Part shown: piece by piece, positions 41,488-50,481 of the stretch
Numbering within the stretch: position 1 is the stretch's first letter
How the letters are laid out: each line of letters opens with the position of its first letter
Origin: Bacteroidota bacterium
Lineage (GTDB): Bacteria > Bacteroidota > Bacteroidia > Chitinophagales > Chitinophagaceae
Direction of reading: 5' to 3'
Assembly: GCA_018267915.1 (NCBI GenBank)
Contig: JAFDXN010000011.1
Location: 38,838 to 102,837, forward strand
Length of the DNA stretch: 64,000 nt
Position numbers and translations under genes: made by a program
Notes under the pieces: model-generated
Databases searched by the model: none
What the model was told of the DNA's origin: nothing
What the model saw: only the letters and a program-made list of their open reading frames with translations

Positions 41488-43144
41488 AACGCGGGAAGTA
41501 AATATCAAATCGCGCGCCTTCATTCAACTCTCCTTTTGCCGAGATGACACCCTTGTGGTTCTGTACAATTTTTTTGCAAATGGCGAGGCCTATGCCCGAT
41601 CCCCTTGCGTTTGAATTGTCGAGGCGCTTAAAGACTTCAAAGATCTGATCAGCGTACTGATCGTCAAAGCCGATACCATTGTCCACAATAGATATCATAT
41701 CGTAGGAGATATCGGGTGAAAGGCCAGCTCTGACCTCAGAACCCATTACCCTTGCAGCAGCGATAGCAACATGCGCTTCGCGATCGGGATGCCTGTATTT
41801 TATTGCATTGTTAATAAGGTTATCCAACAATTGCTTGCATTGGAACGGTATAGCATTTATAACCGGCAGTTCTCCAACAGCCACGTTTACAATTTTTTGT
41901 TCCAGCTCGTCTTTATGCTCAGAAAGTATCGCAGCTACAATTTCGTTCAGGTCAACAGAAGTAAAGCTATCGGTATTCGATGTAGTTCTTGAATACGCCA
42001 AAAGATCTTCGATCAACTTGGTCATCTGCTGAATCGATCTCAGGGAACGTCCTAAATAGTCGCGTGAGCGGTCAGTGAGTTGATTGGACGCATCGTCATT
42101 AATGTAAGCACTATACAAATGGATCTTTCGGAGCGGCTCCTTCAAATCGTGTGAGGCTGCATACGCAAACTGCTCCAGCTCCTTATTCTGAAACTCAAGC
42201 AGGCTACTGTATTCATTCAGTTTGTCTTCAGCAACCTTTTTTGCTGTGAGATCGCGGGTGACTTTGGTAAAGCCTATAACATTATTGTCGGCATCGTGCA
42301 GGGCGGTGATGACTATACTGCCCCAAAACCTATCGCCGTCTTTGCGCACACGCCAACCTTCGGCGATCGCCTTGCCTTCTCTCCCGGCCTTGTCGAGCAG
42401 CATGTCGGGCAACCCTTTTTGCCGGTCTTCGGGCTGATAGAACACCTTGAAACTTTTGCCCACTATCTCATCGTCAGCATAGCCTTTTATTTTTTCGGCA
42501 CCTTTGTTCCAGTTTTGAATGATCCCATCCTTATCCAATAGAATGATGGCATAGTCTTCCACCTCGTCGATCATCTTATGATAGCGTTCTTCGCTTTTTT
42601 TCAGCTCTTCATTTTTCAGCAAGAGGTCAGAAGTTTTTTGCTCCACCATCTTTTCGAGATAGTCGGCCAGTTCCTTGTACCTCTTCTCATTATCCCGAAG
42701 GGCATGTTCCATTTGCCTTCGTTCTGTGATATCATAAAAGGAACTGATAACCCCCTTCGGAACACCGTCATCGCCATGTATAATGGCAGTACTCACCCGC
42801 ACCATTATCTTTTTCAAATCAGGCCGCTCGATTATGAACTCCAATTCGCTGTCAGACTCCTTTTTGCCGAGGCTTGCCATAACAGGCATTGCAGCATAAG
42901 GCATTTCTGTGCCATCGGGGTAAAAGCCCTTAAAAGTTTCGGCAAAACTGCCGATCCACTCGTTTTTCGCGGGGGCACATCCCCAAAGCTCAACCGCTTT
43001 TTTATTATAATGTATGATCTTACCTGAAACATCACAAACACAAACTGCGTGCGGTAGTAAATCGAGTATACGTTTCTCCCCGAAATTCTCCAGGTCCAGC
43101 GTTTCATTTAATACAGATCGGGAATCTTCGTTCTTCATTAACAC
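41474..43144 (-). CDS. Soluble PAS-PAS sensor histidine kinase
   Basis: A 556-residue cytoplasmic kinase with no membrane segment. Two PAS domains are seen at about 25-145 (LLPHAVCVCDVSGKIIHYNK) and 195-310 (AIILLDKDGIIQNWNKGAEK), joined by a coiled coil (KRYKELADYLEKMVEQKTSD). The phospho-acceptor His is in AYAASHDLKEPLRKI, and the ATP-binding domain has NNAIKYRHP (N box), DNGIGFD (G1) and GSGIGLAIC (G2). The SHDLKEPLR form is common to phytochrome-like kinases. It is convergent with the response regulator. Start at the ATG at 43144, though the next ATG at 43138 is equally possible. Confidence 0.92.
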   Translation of the reverse strand: MLMKNEDSRSVLNETLDLENFGEKRILDLLPHAVCVCDVSGKIIHYNKKAVELWGCAPAKNEWIGSFAETFKGFYPDGTEMPYAAMPVMASLGKKESDSELEFIIERPDLKKIMVRVSTAIIHGDDGVPKGVISSFYDITERRQMEHALRDNEKRYKELADYLEKMVEQKTSDLLLKNEELKKSEERYHKMIDEVEDYAIILLDKDGIIQNWNKGAEKIKGYADDEIVGKSFKVFYQPEDRQKGLPDMLLDKAGREGKAIAEGWRVRKDGDRFWGSIVITALHDADNNVIGFTKVTRDLTAKKVAEDKLNEYSSLLEFQNKELEQFAYAASHDLKEPLRKIHLYSAYINDDASNQLTDRSRDYLGRSLRSIQQMTKLIEDLLAYSRTTSNTDSFTSVDLNEIVAAILSEHKDELEQKIVNVAVGELPVINAIPFQCKQLLDNLINNAIKYRHPDREAHVAIAAARVMGSEVRAGLSPDISYDMISIVDNGIGFDDQYADQIFEVFKRLDNSNARGSGIGLAICKKIVQNHKGVISAKGELNEGARFDIYFPRFIGL

Positions 43145-43537
43145 TATAATTCTCAGTCAAACAAAAAGTTAGACAAAAATGAACAAAATTCCTGCCAAAA
43201 CGTTAAAGGGAGGATTGTTATACTTATTCATTGGCTATCAGATCCTTACGAAAATGCAAATATGAATACGATCTTCGGGATACGGTAGCGGAACTCAATT
43301 TGGGTAAACATTTCCGCTGGAGAAGAAAATAACCTGGTACGCCCGTTTTCTGAATGGTAGCCGTCAAGCTCCCAACGAGCGATCTAGCCTTCCTTAAGTT
43401 ATCAGGTAGTTATCGGCTGGTTATTCGCAGGTTAACATGACATGATTTTTAGATATAATTTTTCCTCCACGATACTTTTGTGCCAGCACTTCTAAAACGA
43501 CAGGAGCATTTTGATTTTCGCCATTAAACAAAAACAA
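43145..43537. other. Gene-free stretch upstream of the LamG protein
   Basis: About 390 bases without a gene that can be supported. It holds the -7 box at 43473-43480. Several loose GGTTAT words occur at about 43400-43433 but do not form a regular array. Confidence 0.5.
43473..43480 (+). promoter_or_regulatory. -7 box TACTTTTG for the LamG protein
   Basis: Exact TAnnTTTG match, 57 nt before the ATG at 43538. The -33 region holds TTTT only. Confidence 0.5.
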
Positions 43538-46159
43538 ATGATACAAAAACTTACGAGTATGAACTTCTCACTTACGAAAAGGGGACTCCTCACTACGGTG
43601 CTGTGCACTGCATTGAGCCTCCTTTCATTCAAAAGCAATGCTACGCCCGGCAGTGCCCTGAACTTTGACGGGCAGAATTGCTACGTGGACATCGGCATTG
43701 TGCTTAACGGCGGCCACTCTTATACAAAAGAAGCGTGGATACGGGCCAATCAGAGCACTACACATAACATCATCACCGGTGATGACGATCCGTTCTGGCT
43801 GTCGGGCAACCACCTAAGGGCTGCACACGGATGGCAAAGCATACCCAATGACATACAGGACCCGGAAGAATTTCCAATTGGTCAATGGGTGTATGTAGCC
43901 GTAACGTTCGACTCTGCTACAAGCACCATGAAATTGTATAAGAACGGTATTATGGTGGCCTCCAGCAATACCATGTCGACCTACGGCACGACCTACCTGC
44001 AGGTAGGCGCTTATAACAGCTCGAATCTGTTTGACGGCGACATAGACGAGGTACGCGTGTGGAACCGTGCATTGTGCATAGACGAACTCCAAACACAAAT
44101 GAACGGCGAACTGACGGGGTCTGAACCCGGCCTGATCGTATATTACAAATTCAACGATGGCACCCCCGGCGCAGGTAATGGCAACATTAACAGTATGGCA
44201 GACGGAAGCGGCCGCGGTAACAATGGCACGCCACATAACTTTACTATGAACGGACCCAACAGCAACTTCGTGCAGGGGATTATAACAGGCAACAGCGCAG
44301 TTTGGGTATCTCCAGCCGCTACGGCAACTGCAGCCGGCCCGGCCTCGGTACCTCAAGGCAGCGCAGTGACACTAACCGCTAACACTGCCGCCGGCTACCA
44401 ATGGCAAAAGAACAGCACAGACATCGATGGCGCTACTGCCTCCACATACACTGCCACTACCTCAGGCAACTATGCTGTAAGGATCACAACAGACCACGGA
44501 TGCAGCAATACATCTGCGCCTGTCACTGTTACCATCAACGCGGTGGTTACTCCGCTGACCCCGCCCGCTGATGTAACCGCCTGCGACAATGGGACTAATA
44601 ACAAGACCCTGAGCATATCTACCGCCGGCCTTACTTCACCTTCGGCCAGCTATTCAATAGCCGGAGCGACGACAGCAAGCGGTACAGGTGCAAGCCTCAC
44701 AAAGAACTTCAACGTTGGCGTATCAACCATTACATGGACAGTAACGGATGCCGTAAACGGCACCAGGACCTGCAAAACTACGGTGACCATACTTGAGTCA
44801 CCAACTGTAACCATCAGCACCAGCAAACCGGACGCCTTCTGTAACGAACTGGCGGTGATGGCCAAATCGAACCACAATACTACTACCAGCTATGCGTGGA
44901 CCTACAACAATGCCAACTATGCCAACACGCAAACAATAGACCTGGACAACACTAAAGGCGATGGCTACTATTACGCAAAAGCTACCGATGCAAATGGCTG
45001 CACAAGCGCCAGCGCGAGCTATAACTACCAGAAGCAAAACATGGCCAACAGCTATACACTGCTTGCCTATAAATCAATAGACCTGGCAAGCAACAATGAC
45101 GTTTTAAGCGGCGCACTGGGTGTGATGAACTACGGTGGCTACATCAATATGGATTGGGCGGGATCGGTGCCAAGCAGCGGCTTTGTAAAAGCATCTGTGC
45201 TGAATATAAGTTGGTGGTCGACTGTATCTCACAAATACTGGTCACAGGCATCAGGTATCAGTTTGCCAACAATGATGACGCCTAATACAACAAACGCGAA
45301 CACTTTATCAAGCTACACAAAAACATCCAACGGTACGGTTAGCAATAATTACAAGACTCTAACCATCAACTCTTACCTTAACGTAACGGTAAAGGGTAAT
45401 GCCTATCACAGGATCAAGATCAAGAATAATGCAACTGTAACTTTTACCGCTGCAGACATAAGCCTGGATAGCCTGGACGTGGATGACAATGCAACCCTCA
45501 TCTTTAACCAGAATACAATATTAAGGGTAAGCAAATCGGTAATATTGGACAATGGCATTACACTTAACACCAGCGCGCAGAAAGTAACCTTCTACATGAG
45601 TGATGCAACATCAGACGTAGCAAAATTCTTTGTAGGCAATAACTGTAATATTACTGCTAACGTGTTTATGCCGAAGGGTAACATACAGGTGAACGATGCC
45701 AGCAACAATGACTGCTGGAAAACAACTCACAACTGTCATGGGCATAACCACAACAATTGCCAGAACGACAATACAGGCACCTTCATGATCGGCTACTATA
45801 TAGCTGAACGCATTACTGCCGGCAACAACGTAACATGGGACAACTATACCTGCGTAGACATACCGGTAGCTAAAGGTGCAAACAACAACGGCACTGTATT
45901 CACTACTAACGTGATCGATGATGTTACCGTGTTCCCTAACCCCAACAACGGAAACTTCAGGATAGCAATGCCGAAAATGGAAAATGATGCACAGATCAAC
46001 ATTTATGACATTACAGGCAAAGTGATACTCACCAAAGAAGTGTCAAAAACAGACGCACAAATAATAGATGTGAGCCTGGCAAATGTTTCAAAAGGCATGT
46101 ACCTTGTGGAAGTGAAAGGCGGCGAGCTGAACTACAAAACAAAAATGATCGTACAGTAA
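43538..46159 (+). CDS. LamG-domain surface protein with T9SS tail
   Basis: An 873-residue secreted protein (start at ATG 43538; alternatives TTG 43511 and ATG 43559). It has a signal peptide ending SNA, then a LamG/concanavalin-like domain at about 35-215 (GSALNFDGQNCYVDIGIVL, FDGDIDEVRVWNRALC), an Ig-like segment (AAGYQWQKNSTDIDGATAST), a HYR-like segment (VTACDNGTNNKTLS), and a beta-solenoid-like region (YHRIKIKNNATVTFTAADIS, ATLIFNQNTILRVSKSVILD). A Cys/His/Asn-rich patch (NDCWKTTHNCHGHNHNNC) precedes the T9SS type A domain (VTVFPNPNNGNFRIAMP to MYLVEVKGGELNYKTKMIV). Probably an adhesin binding glycans. Confidence 0.83.
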   Translation: MIQKLTSMNFSLTKRGLLTTVLCTALSLLSFKSNATPGSALNFDGQNCYVDIGIVLNGGHSYTKEAWIRANQSTTHNIITGDDDPFWLSGNHLRAAHGWQSIPNDIQDPEEFPIGQWVYVAVTFDSATSTMKLYKNGIMVASSNTMSTYGTTYLQVGAYNSSNLFDGDIDEVRVWNRALCIDELQTQMNGELTGSEPGLIVYYKFNDGTPGAGNGNINSMADGSGRGNNGTPHNFTMNGPNSNFVQGIITGNSAVWVSPAATATAAGPASVPQGSAVTLTANTAAGYQWQKNSTDIDGATASTYTATTSGNYAVRITTDHGCSNTSAPVTVTINAVVTPLTPPADVTACDNGTNNKTLSISTAGLTSPSASYSIAGATTASGTGASLTKNFNVGVSTITWTVTDAVNGTRTCKTTVTILESPTVTISTSKPDAFCNELAVMAKSNHNTTTSYAWTYNNANYANTQTIDLDNTKGDGYYYAKATDANGCTSASASYNYQKQNMANSYTLLAYKSIDLASNNDVLSGALGVMNYGGYINMDWAGSVPSSGFVKASVLNISWWSTVSHKYWSQASGISLPTMMTPNTTNANTLSSYTKTSNGTVSNNYKTLTINSYLNVTVKGNAYHRIKIKNNATVTFTAADISLDSLDVDDNATLIFNQNTILRVSKSVILDNGITLNTSAQKVTFYMSDATSDVAKFFVGNNCNITANVFMPKGNIQVNDASNNDCWKTTHNCHGHNHNNCQNDNTGTFMIGYYIAERITAGNNVTWDNYTCVDIPVAKGANNNGTVFTTNVIDDVTVFPNPNNGNFRIAMPKMENDAQINIYDITGKVILTKEVSKTDAQIIDVSLANVSKGMYLVEVKGGELNYKTKMIVQ

Positions 46160-46176
46160 TTAATATTACTGATAAG

Positions 46177-46206
46177 AAAAGGGCGAAACAGTGTTTCGCC
46201 CTTTTT
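46177..46206 (+). terminator. Intrinsic terminator of the LamG gene
   Basis: AAAAGGGCGAAA (46177-46188) pairs with TTTCGCCCTTTT (46194-46205) with a 5-nt loop, ending in a T-run. It is 17 bp beyond the LamG stop codon. Confidence 0.85.
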
Positions 46207-46261
46207 GTGTTATATACTAGTTTATGATAAAATGAATATTTTACAGCCGTAAACCGACCCA

Positions 46262-46765
46262 ATGGGAACCTTTAAATATCGCGACGCATCTATTACAGAC
46301 CTAAAAACCATCGTGGCTATATATAATTCGACAGTTGCGTCGCGCATGGTAACCGCTGACCTGGAAGAAGTTAGCGTTGAAAGCAAAATGCCATGGTTCT
46401 ATGATCACGAACCCGAAACACGGCCACTGTGGATCGTTGAGGATGAGAAAGGCAGTGTGATAGGATGGGTGAGCTTCCAGTCATTTTACGGCAGACCTGC
46501 ATACAATGGCACGGCAGAGATCAGCATTTACCTGGCTGAGGCCCGCAGAGGCAAGGGCGCAGGAGCCGAGATCCTGAAATATAGCATGAAGCAGGCACCC
46601 AAACTGGGCATTAACACGTTACTGGGCTACATCTTTGCACATAACGAGCCGAGCCTTAAGCTATTTCGTAATCAAGGCTTTACCGACTGGGGTGTGTTTA
46701 AGAATATTGCGAACATGGATGGTGTGGAACGGACATTGGTGATAGTGGGGAAACGAGTGGCATAG
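46262..46765 (+). CDS. GNAT acetyltransferase, phosphinothricin-acetyltransferase-like
   Basis: A 167-residue acetyltransferase. It opens FKYRDASITDLKTIVAIYNST, the usual N-terminus of the PAT/YncA (MnaT) group, and has ISIYLAEARRGKGAGAEILK with the R/Q-x-x-G-x-G/A acetyl-CoA loop, and the closing IFAHNEPSLKLFRNQGFTDW. Members acetylate small amines such as methionine sulfoximine or phosphinothricin; the natural substrate here is not known. Short intergenic on both sides, single gene. Confidence 0.88.
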   Translation: MGTFKYRDASITDLKTIVAIYNSTVASRMVTADLEEVSVESKMPWFYDHEPETRPLWIVEDEKGSVIGWVSFQSFYGRPAYNGTAEISIYLAEARRGKGAGAEILKYSMKQAPKLGINTLLGYIFAHNEPSLKLFRNQGFTDWGVFKNIANMDGVERTLVIVGKRVA

Positions 46766-46813
46766 CAGTGTGAGTTCAGAAGATCTAACATAGAGTCATC
46801 CGACAGACATCAT

Positions 46814-46839
46814 AAAAAAACGCAGGCTGAATGCCTGCG
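46814..46839 (-). terminator. Terminator of tRNA-Gln
   Basis: CGCAGGC (46821-46827) pairs with GCCTGCG (46833-46839). In the minus-strand transcript the stem is followed by seven U residues (complement of A at 46814-46820). It lies directly after the tRNA 3' end. Confidence 0.8.
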
Positions 46840-46846
46840 CTTTTTG

Positions 46847-46917
46847 TAGTCCGACCTGGATTCGAACCAGGACAAACAGAACCAAAATCTGTTGTGCTAC
46901 CGTTACACCATCGGACT
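46847..46917 (-). tRNA. tRNA-Gln (anticodon TTG)
   Basis: A 71-nt tRNA on the minus strand. The acceptor stem AGTCCGA/TCGGACT is perfect, followed by discriminator A. The D arm contains GTGTAACGGTAGCAC, as in other glutamine tRNAs. The anticodon stem ACAGA/TCTGT encloses loop TTTTGGT with anticodon TTG. The T arm is CCTGG-TTCGAAT-CCAGG. CCA is not encoded. It has a complete promoter upstream and a terminator downstream. Confidence 0.95.
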
Positions 46918-46939
46918 AGCCGGTGTAATTTTGAGGTTG

Positions 46940-46971
46940 CAAATGTACAGCCACTTTTCTAAAAGCCCAAA
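46940..46971 (-). promoter_or_regulatory. Complete promoter for tRNA-Gln
   Basis: On the minus strand TTTG (46971-46968) is followed after 20 nt by TACATTTG (46947-46940), 22 nt before the tRNA 5' end. This fits the Bacteroidota -33/-7 pair. Confidence 0.75.
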
Positions 46972-47106
46972 CTATTTTTTGCATAATACGTATTGGCCTC
47001 CTACATTTTTACACAAAAATTTGGGGATAATTTCGCTTGCCGCCTTTCTGTATAATCATCTTTTCTAAGTAGGTTTGTACTGTTCCCGGTTTTAAGAGGG
47101 TATATT

Positions 47107-49140
47107 ATGTCGTTTGCGGCCAATCCGCGCCAGTTTGTTGTACGCTTTATTTTCATCAGTGTCGCGGCGGTGATACTGCTGCGATTGCTTTTCCTGCAGG
47201 TTTTCGAGGATAAATACAAAGTGATGTCGAACGACATCACGATCTACCGCAAGGTAGTGTACCCACCACGGGGGGTGATATATGACCGTAAGGGCAAGCC
47301 CATGCTGTATAACGACGTAGTTTATGACCTGGCAGTAACCCCAAATAACATCCCGAAGAACCTGGATACCGCACAACTATGTGCCGTGCTGGGCATCGAC
47401 AAGGCTACTTACGAGAAGCTGCTTTACCGCGTGATCATGAAGAATGGTTACATGCGGCAGAGCCCGCTGATGGAGCAGCTTAGCGAAGCACAAACTGCTC
47501 GCTTCAAAGAGAATGCTTACATGTTCCCCGGGTTTGAGCCGGTGGAGCGCAACATACGCACCTATCCCAATGCCAGCGCAGGCATCGTGCTGGGATATAT
47601 CGGGGAAGTATCGCCTGCAATGCTGAAAAAAGACCGCTATGCGAGTTATAACCAGGGCGACTACGTGGGCATGAACGGGCTGGAGAGCAGCTACGAGGAA
47701 GTACTACGGGGACAGCGTGGTGTACACTTCCTGGAGCGGGACAACTTTAACCGTCCGCGCGACCCTTACCAGGGAGGTGCATTGGATACGCCGGAAGTAG
47801 CGGGGCGCTCCCTGCAGCTTTACGTGGACGCCGATCTGCAAGCCTATGCTGAAAAACTAATGGCTAACAAGATAGGCAGCGTGGTAGCCATTGACCCCAA
47901 GACAGGAGGCATACTTGCTATGGTAAGCAGCCCCTCATACGACCCGAACCTGCTGCGGGGCTCGGAGCGTGCCAGGAATTTCGCGCGCCTTTATCGCGAC
48001 GCGACTCACCCGCTTTTTAACCGCGCCATGCAGGCCTCCTACCAGCCCGGCTCAACTATTAAACCGATGACCGGCCTGGTGGCGCTGGATGCGGGGGCTA
48101 TCTCCCCCTCGTACGGTTATCCTTGCTACGGTAGCTACAACGCATGTAACCGCGCTATCGCCTGCGAGCACCACGACGCAGGTCATGCGGCTAATTTTAG
48201 ATTAGCTCTTGCCCACTCTTGCAACTCCTATTTCTGTAACATCTTCAGGATGACCGCCGACCTGAAGAAATTTGGTGGAGTAAAGAAAGGTGTGCAAAAG
48301 TGGCACGACTACTTTTACTCGTTCGGTTATGGCCATCCAACCGGCGTTGACCTACCTTATGAAGGAAGGGGCCTGCTGCCTGACTCGAACTTTTATAACG
48401 ACCGCTATCGGGGTGTATGGAATTCATGCACGGTAGTATTCGTGGGTATGGGCCAGGGCGAGCTGGCGCTTACACCGCTGCAAATGGCCAACGGTATGTG
48501 CATCATAGCCAACAAAGGATATTACTATACGCCACATTTCGTTCGCGCTATTGATAGCAATGCGAACGACCCTGTGCTCAAGCCTTATAAGCAAAGACAC
48601 CAGGTAACTAATATTGCCGATACTACATTTAACGTGATCGCACGGGCTATGCAGGATGTGGTGGAGAGCGGCACGGCGCGCGGGGCGTTGCTGGAAGGTG
48701 TGGATATATGCGCCAAAACAGGTACCGTGGAAAATAAAGCCATTGTGAACGGCCAGGTAATGAAAATGAAGAATCACTCCATGTTCGTAGCCTTTGCGCC
48801 GAGAGAGAACCCAAAGATAGCTATAGCTGTGGCGGTGGAAAACGCAGGCTTCGGCGCAACATGGGCCGCGCCCATAGCGAGCCTGCTGATAGAAAAATAC
48901 CTGCGCGATACGATAGCTGCTTCGCGGAAGCCGATGGAAGATCATTTGCTCGAAGCGCACCTGATAGACCGCAATGTGTACCTGATAGACTCGGCACAAC
49001 GCCTGCGCGACAGGATGAGGCAAGAGATGAAGGAACAACGAAAAAAGTATAGCGACAGCCTGCAGCGTGCTACCGACTCCACCCTGGTGCAGGCATGGAT
49101 ACAAAGAAATGTTGTGCCCCAGAAAAACAGGACCAAATAG
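47107..49140 (+). CDS. mrdA: Penicillin-binding protein 2 (elongasome transpeptidase)
   Basis: A 677-residue class B penicillin-binding protein that cross-links peptidoglycan during cell elongation. It has one N-terminal membrane anchor (FIFISVAAVILLRLLFLQVF), a pedestal domain (YPPRGVIYDRKGKPMLYNDV, VERNIRTYPNASAGIVLGYI) and the transpeptidase domain with active-site SxxK in QPGSTIKPMTGL, SxN in HSCNSYFC and KTG in CAKTGTVE. It overlaps neither neighbour; rodA starts 4 bp after its stop, so they are one unit. The mreB/C/D genes that usually come before are absent; tRNA-Gln stands there instead. Confidence 0.95.
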   Translation: MSFAANPRQFVVRFIFISVAAVILLRLLFLQVFEDKYKVMSNDITIYRKVVYPPRGVIYDRKGKPMLYNDVVYDLAVTPNNIPKNLDTAQLCAVLGIDKATYEKLLYRVIMKNGYMRQSPLMEQLSEAQTARFKENAYMFPGFEPVERNIRTYPNASAGIVLGYIGEVSPAMLKKDRYASYNQGDYVGMNGLESSYEEVLRGQRGVHFLERDNFNRPRDPYQGGALDTPEVAGRSLQLYVDADLQAYAEKLMANKIGSVVAIDPKTGGILAMVSSPSYDPNLLRGSERARNFARLYRDATHPLFNRAMQASYQPGSTIKPMTGLVALDAGAISPSYGYPCYGSYNACNRAIACEHHDAGHAANFRLALAHSCNSYFCNIFRMTADLKKFGGVKKGVQKWHDYFYSFGYGHPTGVDLPYEGRGLLPDSNFYNDRYRGVWNSCTVVFVGMGQGELALTPLQMANGMCIIANKGYYYTPHFVRAIDSNANDPVLKPYKQRHQVTNIADTTFNVIARAMQDVVESGTARGALLEGVDICAKTGTVENKAIVNGQVMKMKNHSMFVAFAPRENPKIAIAVAVENAGFGATWAAPIASLLIEKYLRDTIAASRKPMEDHLLEAHLIDRNVYLIDSAQRLRDRMRQEMKEQRKKYSDSLQRATDSTLVQAWIQRNVVPQKNRTK

Positions 49141-49143
49141 ACC

Positions 49144-50469
49144 ATGAGTTTAGAACGCAAATCATTATTCAGCCGGCTCGATGGTGTGACCCTGATGCTT
49201 TATTTCGCATTGGTTGTCATTGGCATCTTAACTGTCTTTTCGGTGGAGCACCATAGCGGCGAGCCCATCATAATGTTCGGCAAAGAGTACATGAAGCAAT
49301 TGCTGTGGTTAGGCATCTCTATGTTCTTCGGGCTCATTATTATTATGACGGAGAGTAAATTCTTCTCTTCGGTAGCCAACCTCTCGTATACGTTCGGGCT
49401 CTTCCTGCTTGCTATAACCATCTTCATCGGTACCGACGTAAAAGGCTCCCATTCATGGCTGGGTGTAGGCGGCTTCAGGTTTCAGCCGGGTGAGGTTTGC
49501 AAGATCTTCACGTCATTGGCCATATCACGTTTTCTTTCCTCACCGGAAACAAATTTCAAGACATTAAAACACCGGCTCATTGGCGCAGCCATAGCCCTGT
49601 TGCCAGCTCTGCTCATAATCTTACAGAAGGAGACAGGCCTTGCGCTTGTATATTTCTGTTTTTTCCTGGTGATGTATCGCGAGGGGCTGCCGAATGCCAT
49701 ACTGGTGATAGGCTTTTCAGCCATCGCACTCTTCCTCGCCACGCTGCTTATCAATCGCTGGGTGTTGTTTGCGATCCTGGGTGTGCTGGCAGTGCTGGCT
49801 GTTTTATTGACCCGGCGCACCCTGCGCAGGAGTATGAGCGCAAGAATAGCGCTGATCGTAGGTTTTGCTGTCTGCGTACTGTTTTCACAGGTTGTTGTGC
49901 CCTTTAGCTTTAAGCATGTGCTGCAAAAGCACCAGATCGACCGTATCTACTCCATGATAGGCCAGGATGTGCCCGACGCCTACCGCAAAAACGCTACGGC
50001 GGGAGAAGAGAAGGAGAAAAAAGGCAATGTATCAGACTATAACGTAAAGCAGTCGAAGATCGCAATAGGTTCAGGTGGCTTCTGGGGCAAGGGCTTCCTT
50101 AACGGCACCTCTACCAAGAACGAGTTTGTACCTGAACAACATACAGACTTTATCTTCTGCGCCATTGGCGAGCAGTTTGGATTCCTGGGTAGCATGACAC
50201 TTATCGGTATTTACCTTGCACTGATGCTGCGGCTACTCTACCTTGCGGAACGCCAACGGTCTGCGTTTTCAAGGATTTACGGTTATTGCGTGGCGTCTAT
50301 ATTGTTCTTCCACTTTGCCATCAATATTTCCATGACCATCGGGCTGGCCCCGGTAATAGGCATCACTCTACCCTTCCTCAGCTACGGCGGGTCGTCACTA
50401 TTATCATTCAGCATGCTCATTTTTATTATGATCCGTCTTGATTCGGACAGGCAAGTGCTGATCCGTTAA
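49144..50469 (+). CDS. rodA: RodA, SEDS-family peptidoglycan glycosyltransferase
   Basis: A 441-residue polytopic membrane protein with about ten hydrophobic segments, the first at about 17-35 and the last ending SMLIFIMIRLD. The SEDS signatures are FQPGEVCKIFTSLAISRFLS and GLAPVIGITLPFLSYGGSSLL. RodA polymerises glycan strands together with MrdA, which is encoded directly upstream. A long loop with Lys/Glu-rich GEEKEKKGN is slightly larger than in E. coli RodA. Its stop codon overlaps the -7 box of the next gene. Confidence 0.95.
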   Translation: MSLERKSLFSRLDGVTLMLYFALVVIGILTVFSVEHHSGEPIIMFGKEYMKQLLWLGISMFFGLIIIMTESKFFSSVANLSYTFGLFLLAITIFIGTDVKGSHSWLGVGGFRFQPGEVCKIFTSLAISRFLSSPETNFKTLKHRLIGAAIALLPALLIILQKETGLALVYFCFFLVMYREGLPNAILVIGFSAIALFLATLLINRWVLFAILGVLAVLAVLLTRRTLRRSMSARIALIVGFAVCVLFSQVVVPFSFKHVLQKHQIDRIYSMIGQDVPDAYRKNATAGEEKEKKGNVSDYNVKQSKIAIGSGGFWGKGFLNGTSTKNEFVPEQHTDFIFCAIGEQFGFLGSMTLIGIYLALMLRLLYLAERQRSAFSRIYGYCVASILFFHFAINISMTIGLAPVIGITLPFLSYGGSSLLSFSMLIFIMIRLDSDRQVLIR

Positions 50470-50474
50470 TTTTG
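50467..50474 (+). promoter_or_regulatory. -7 box TAATTTTG overlapping the rodA stop codon
   Basis: TAATTTTG starts on the TAA stop of rodA (50467-50469) and ends 7 nt before the ATG at 50482. A TTG is 26 nt upstream, further than the usual -33 spacing. The arrangement leaves almost no leader. Confidence 0.55.
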
Positions 50475-50481
50475 CAACAGT

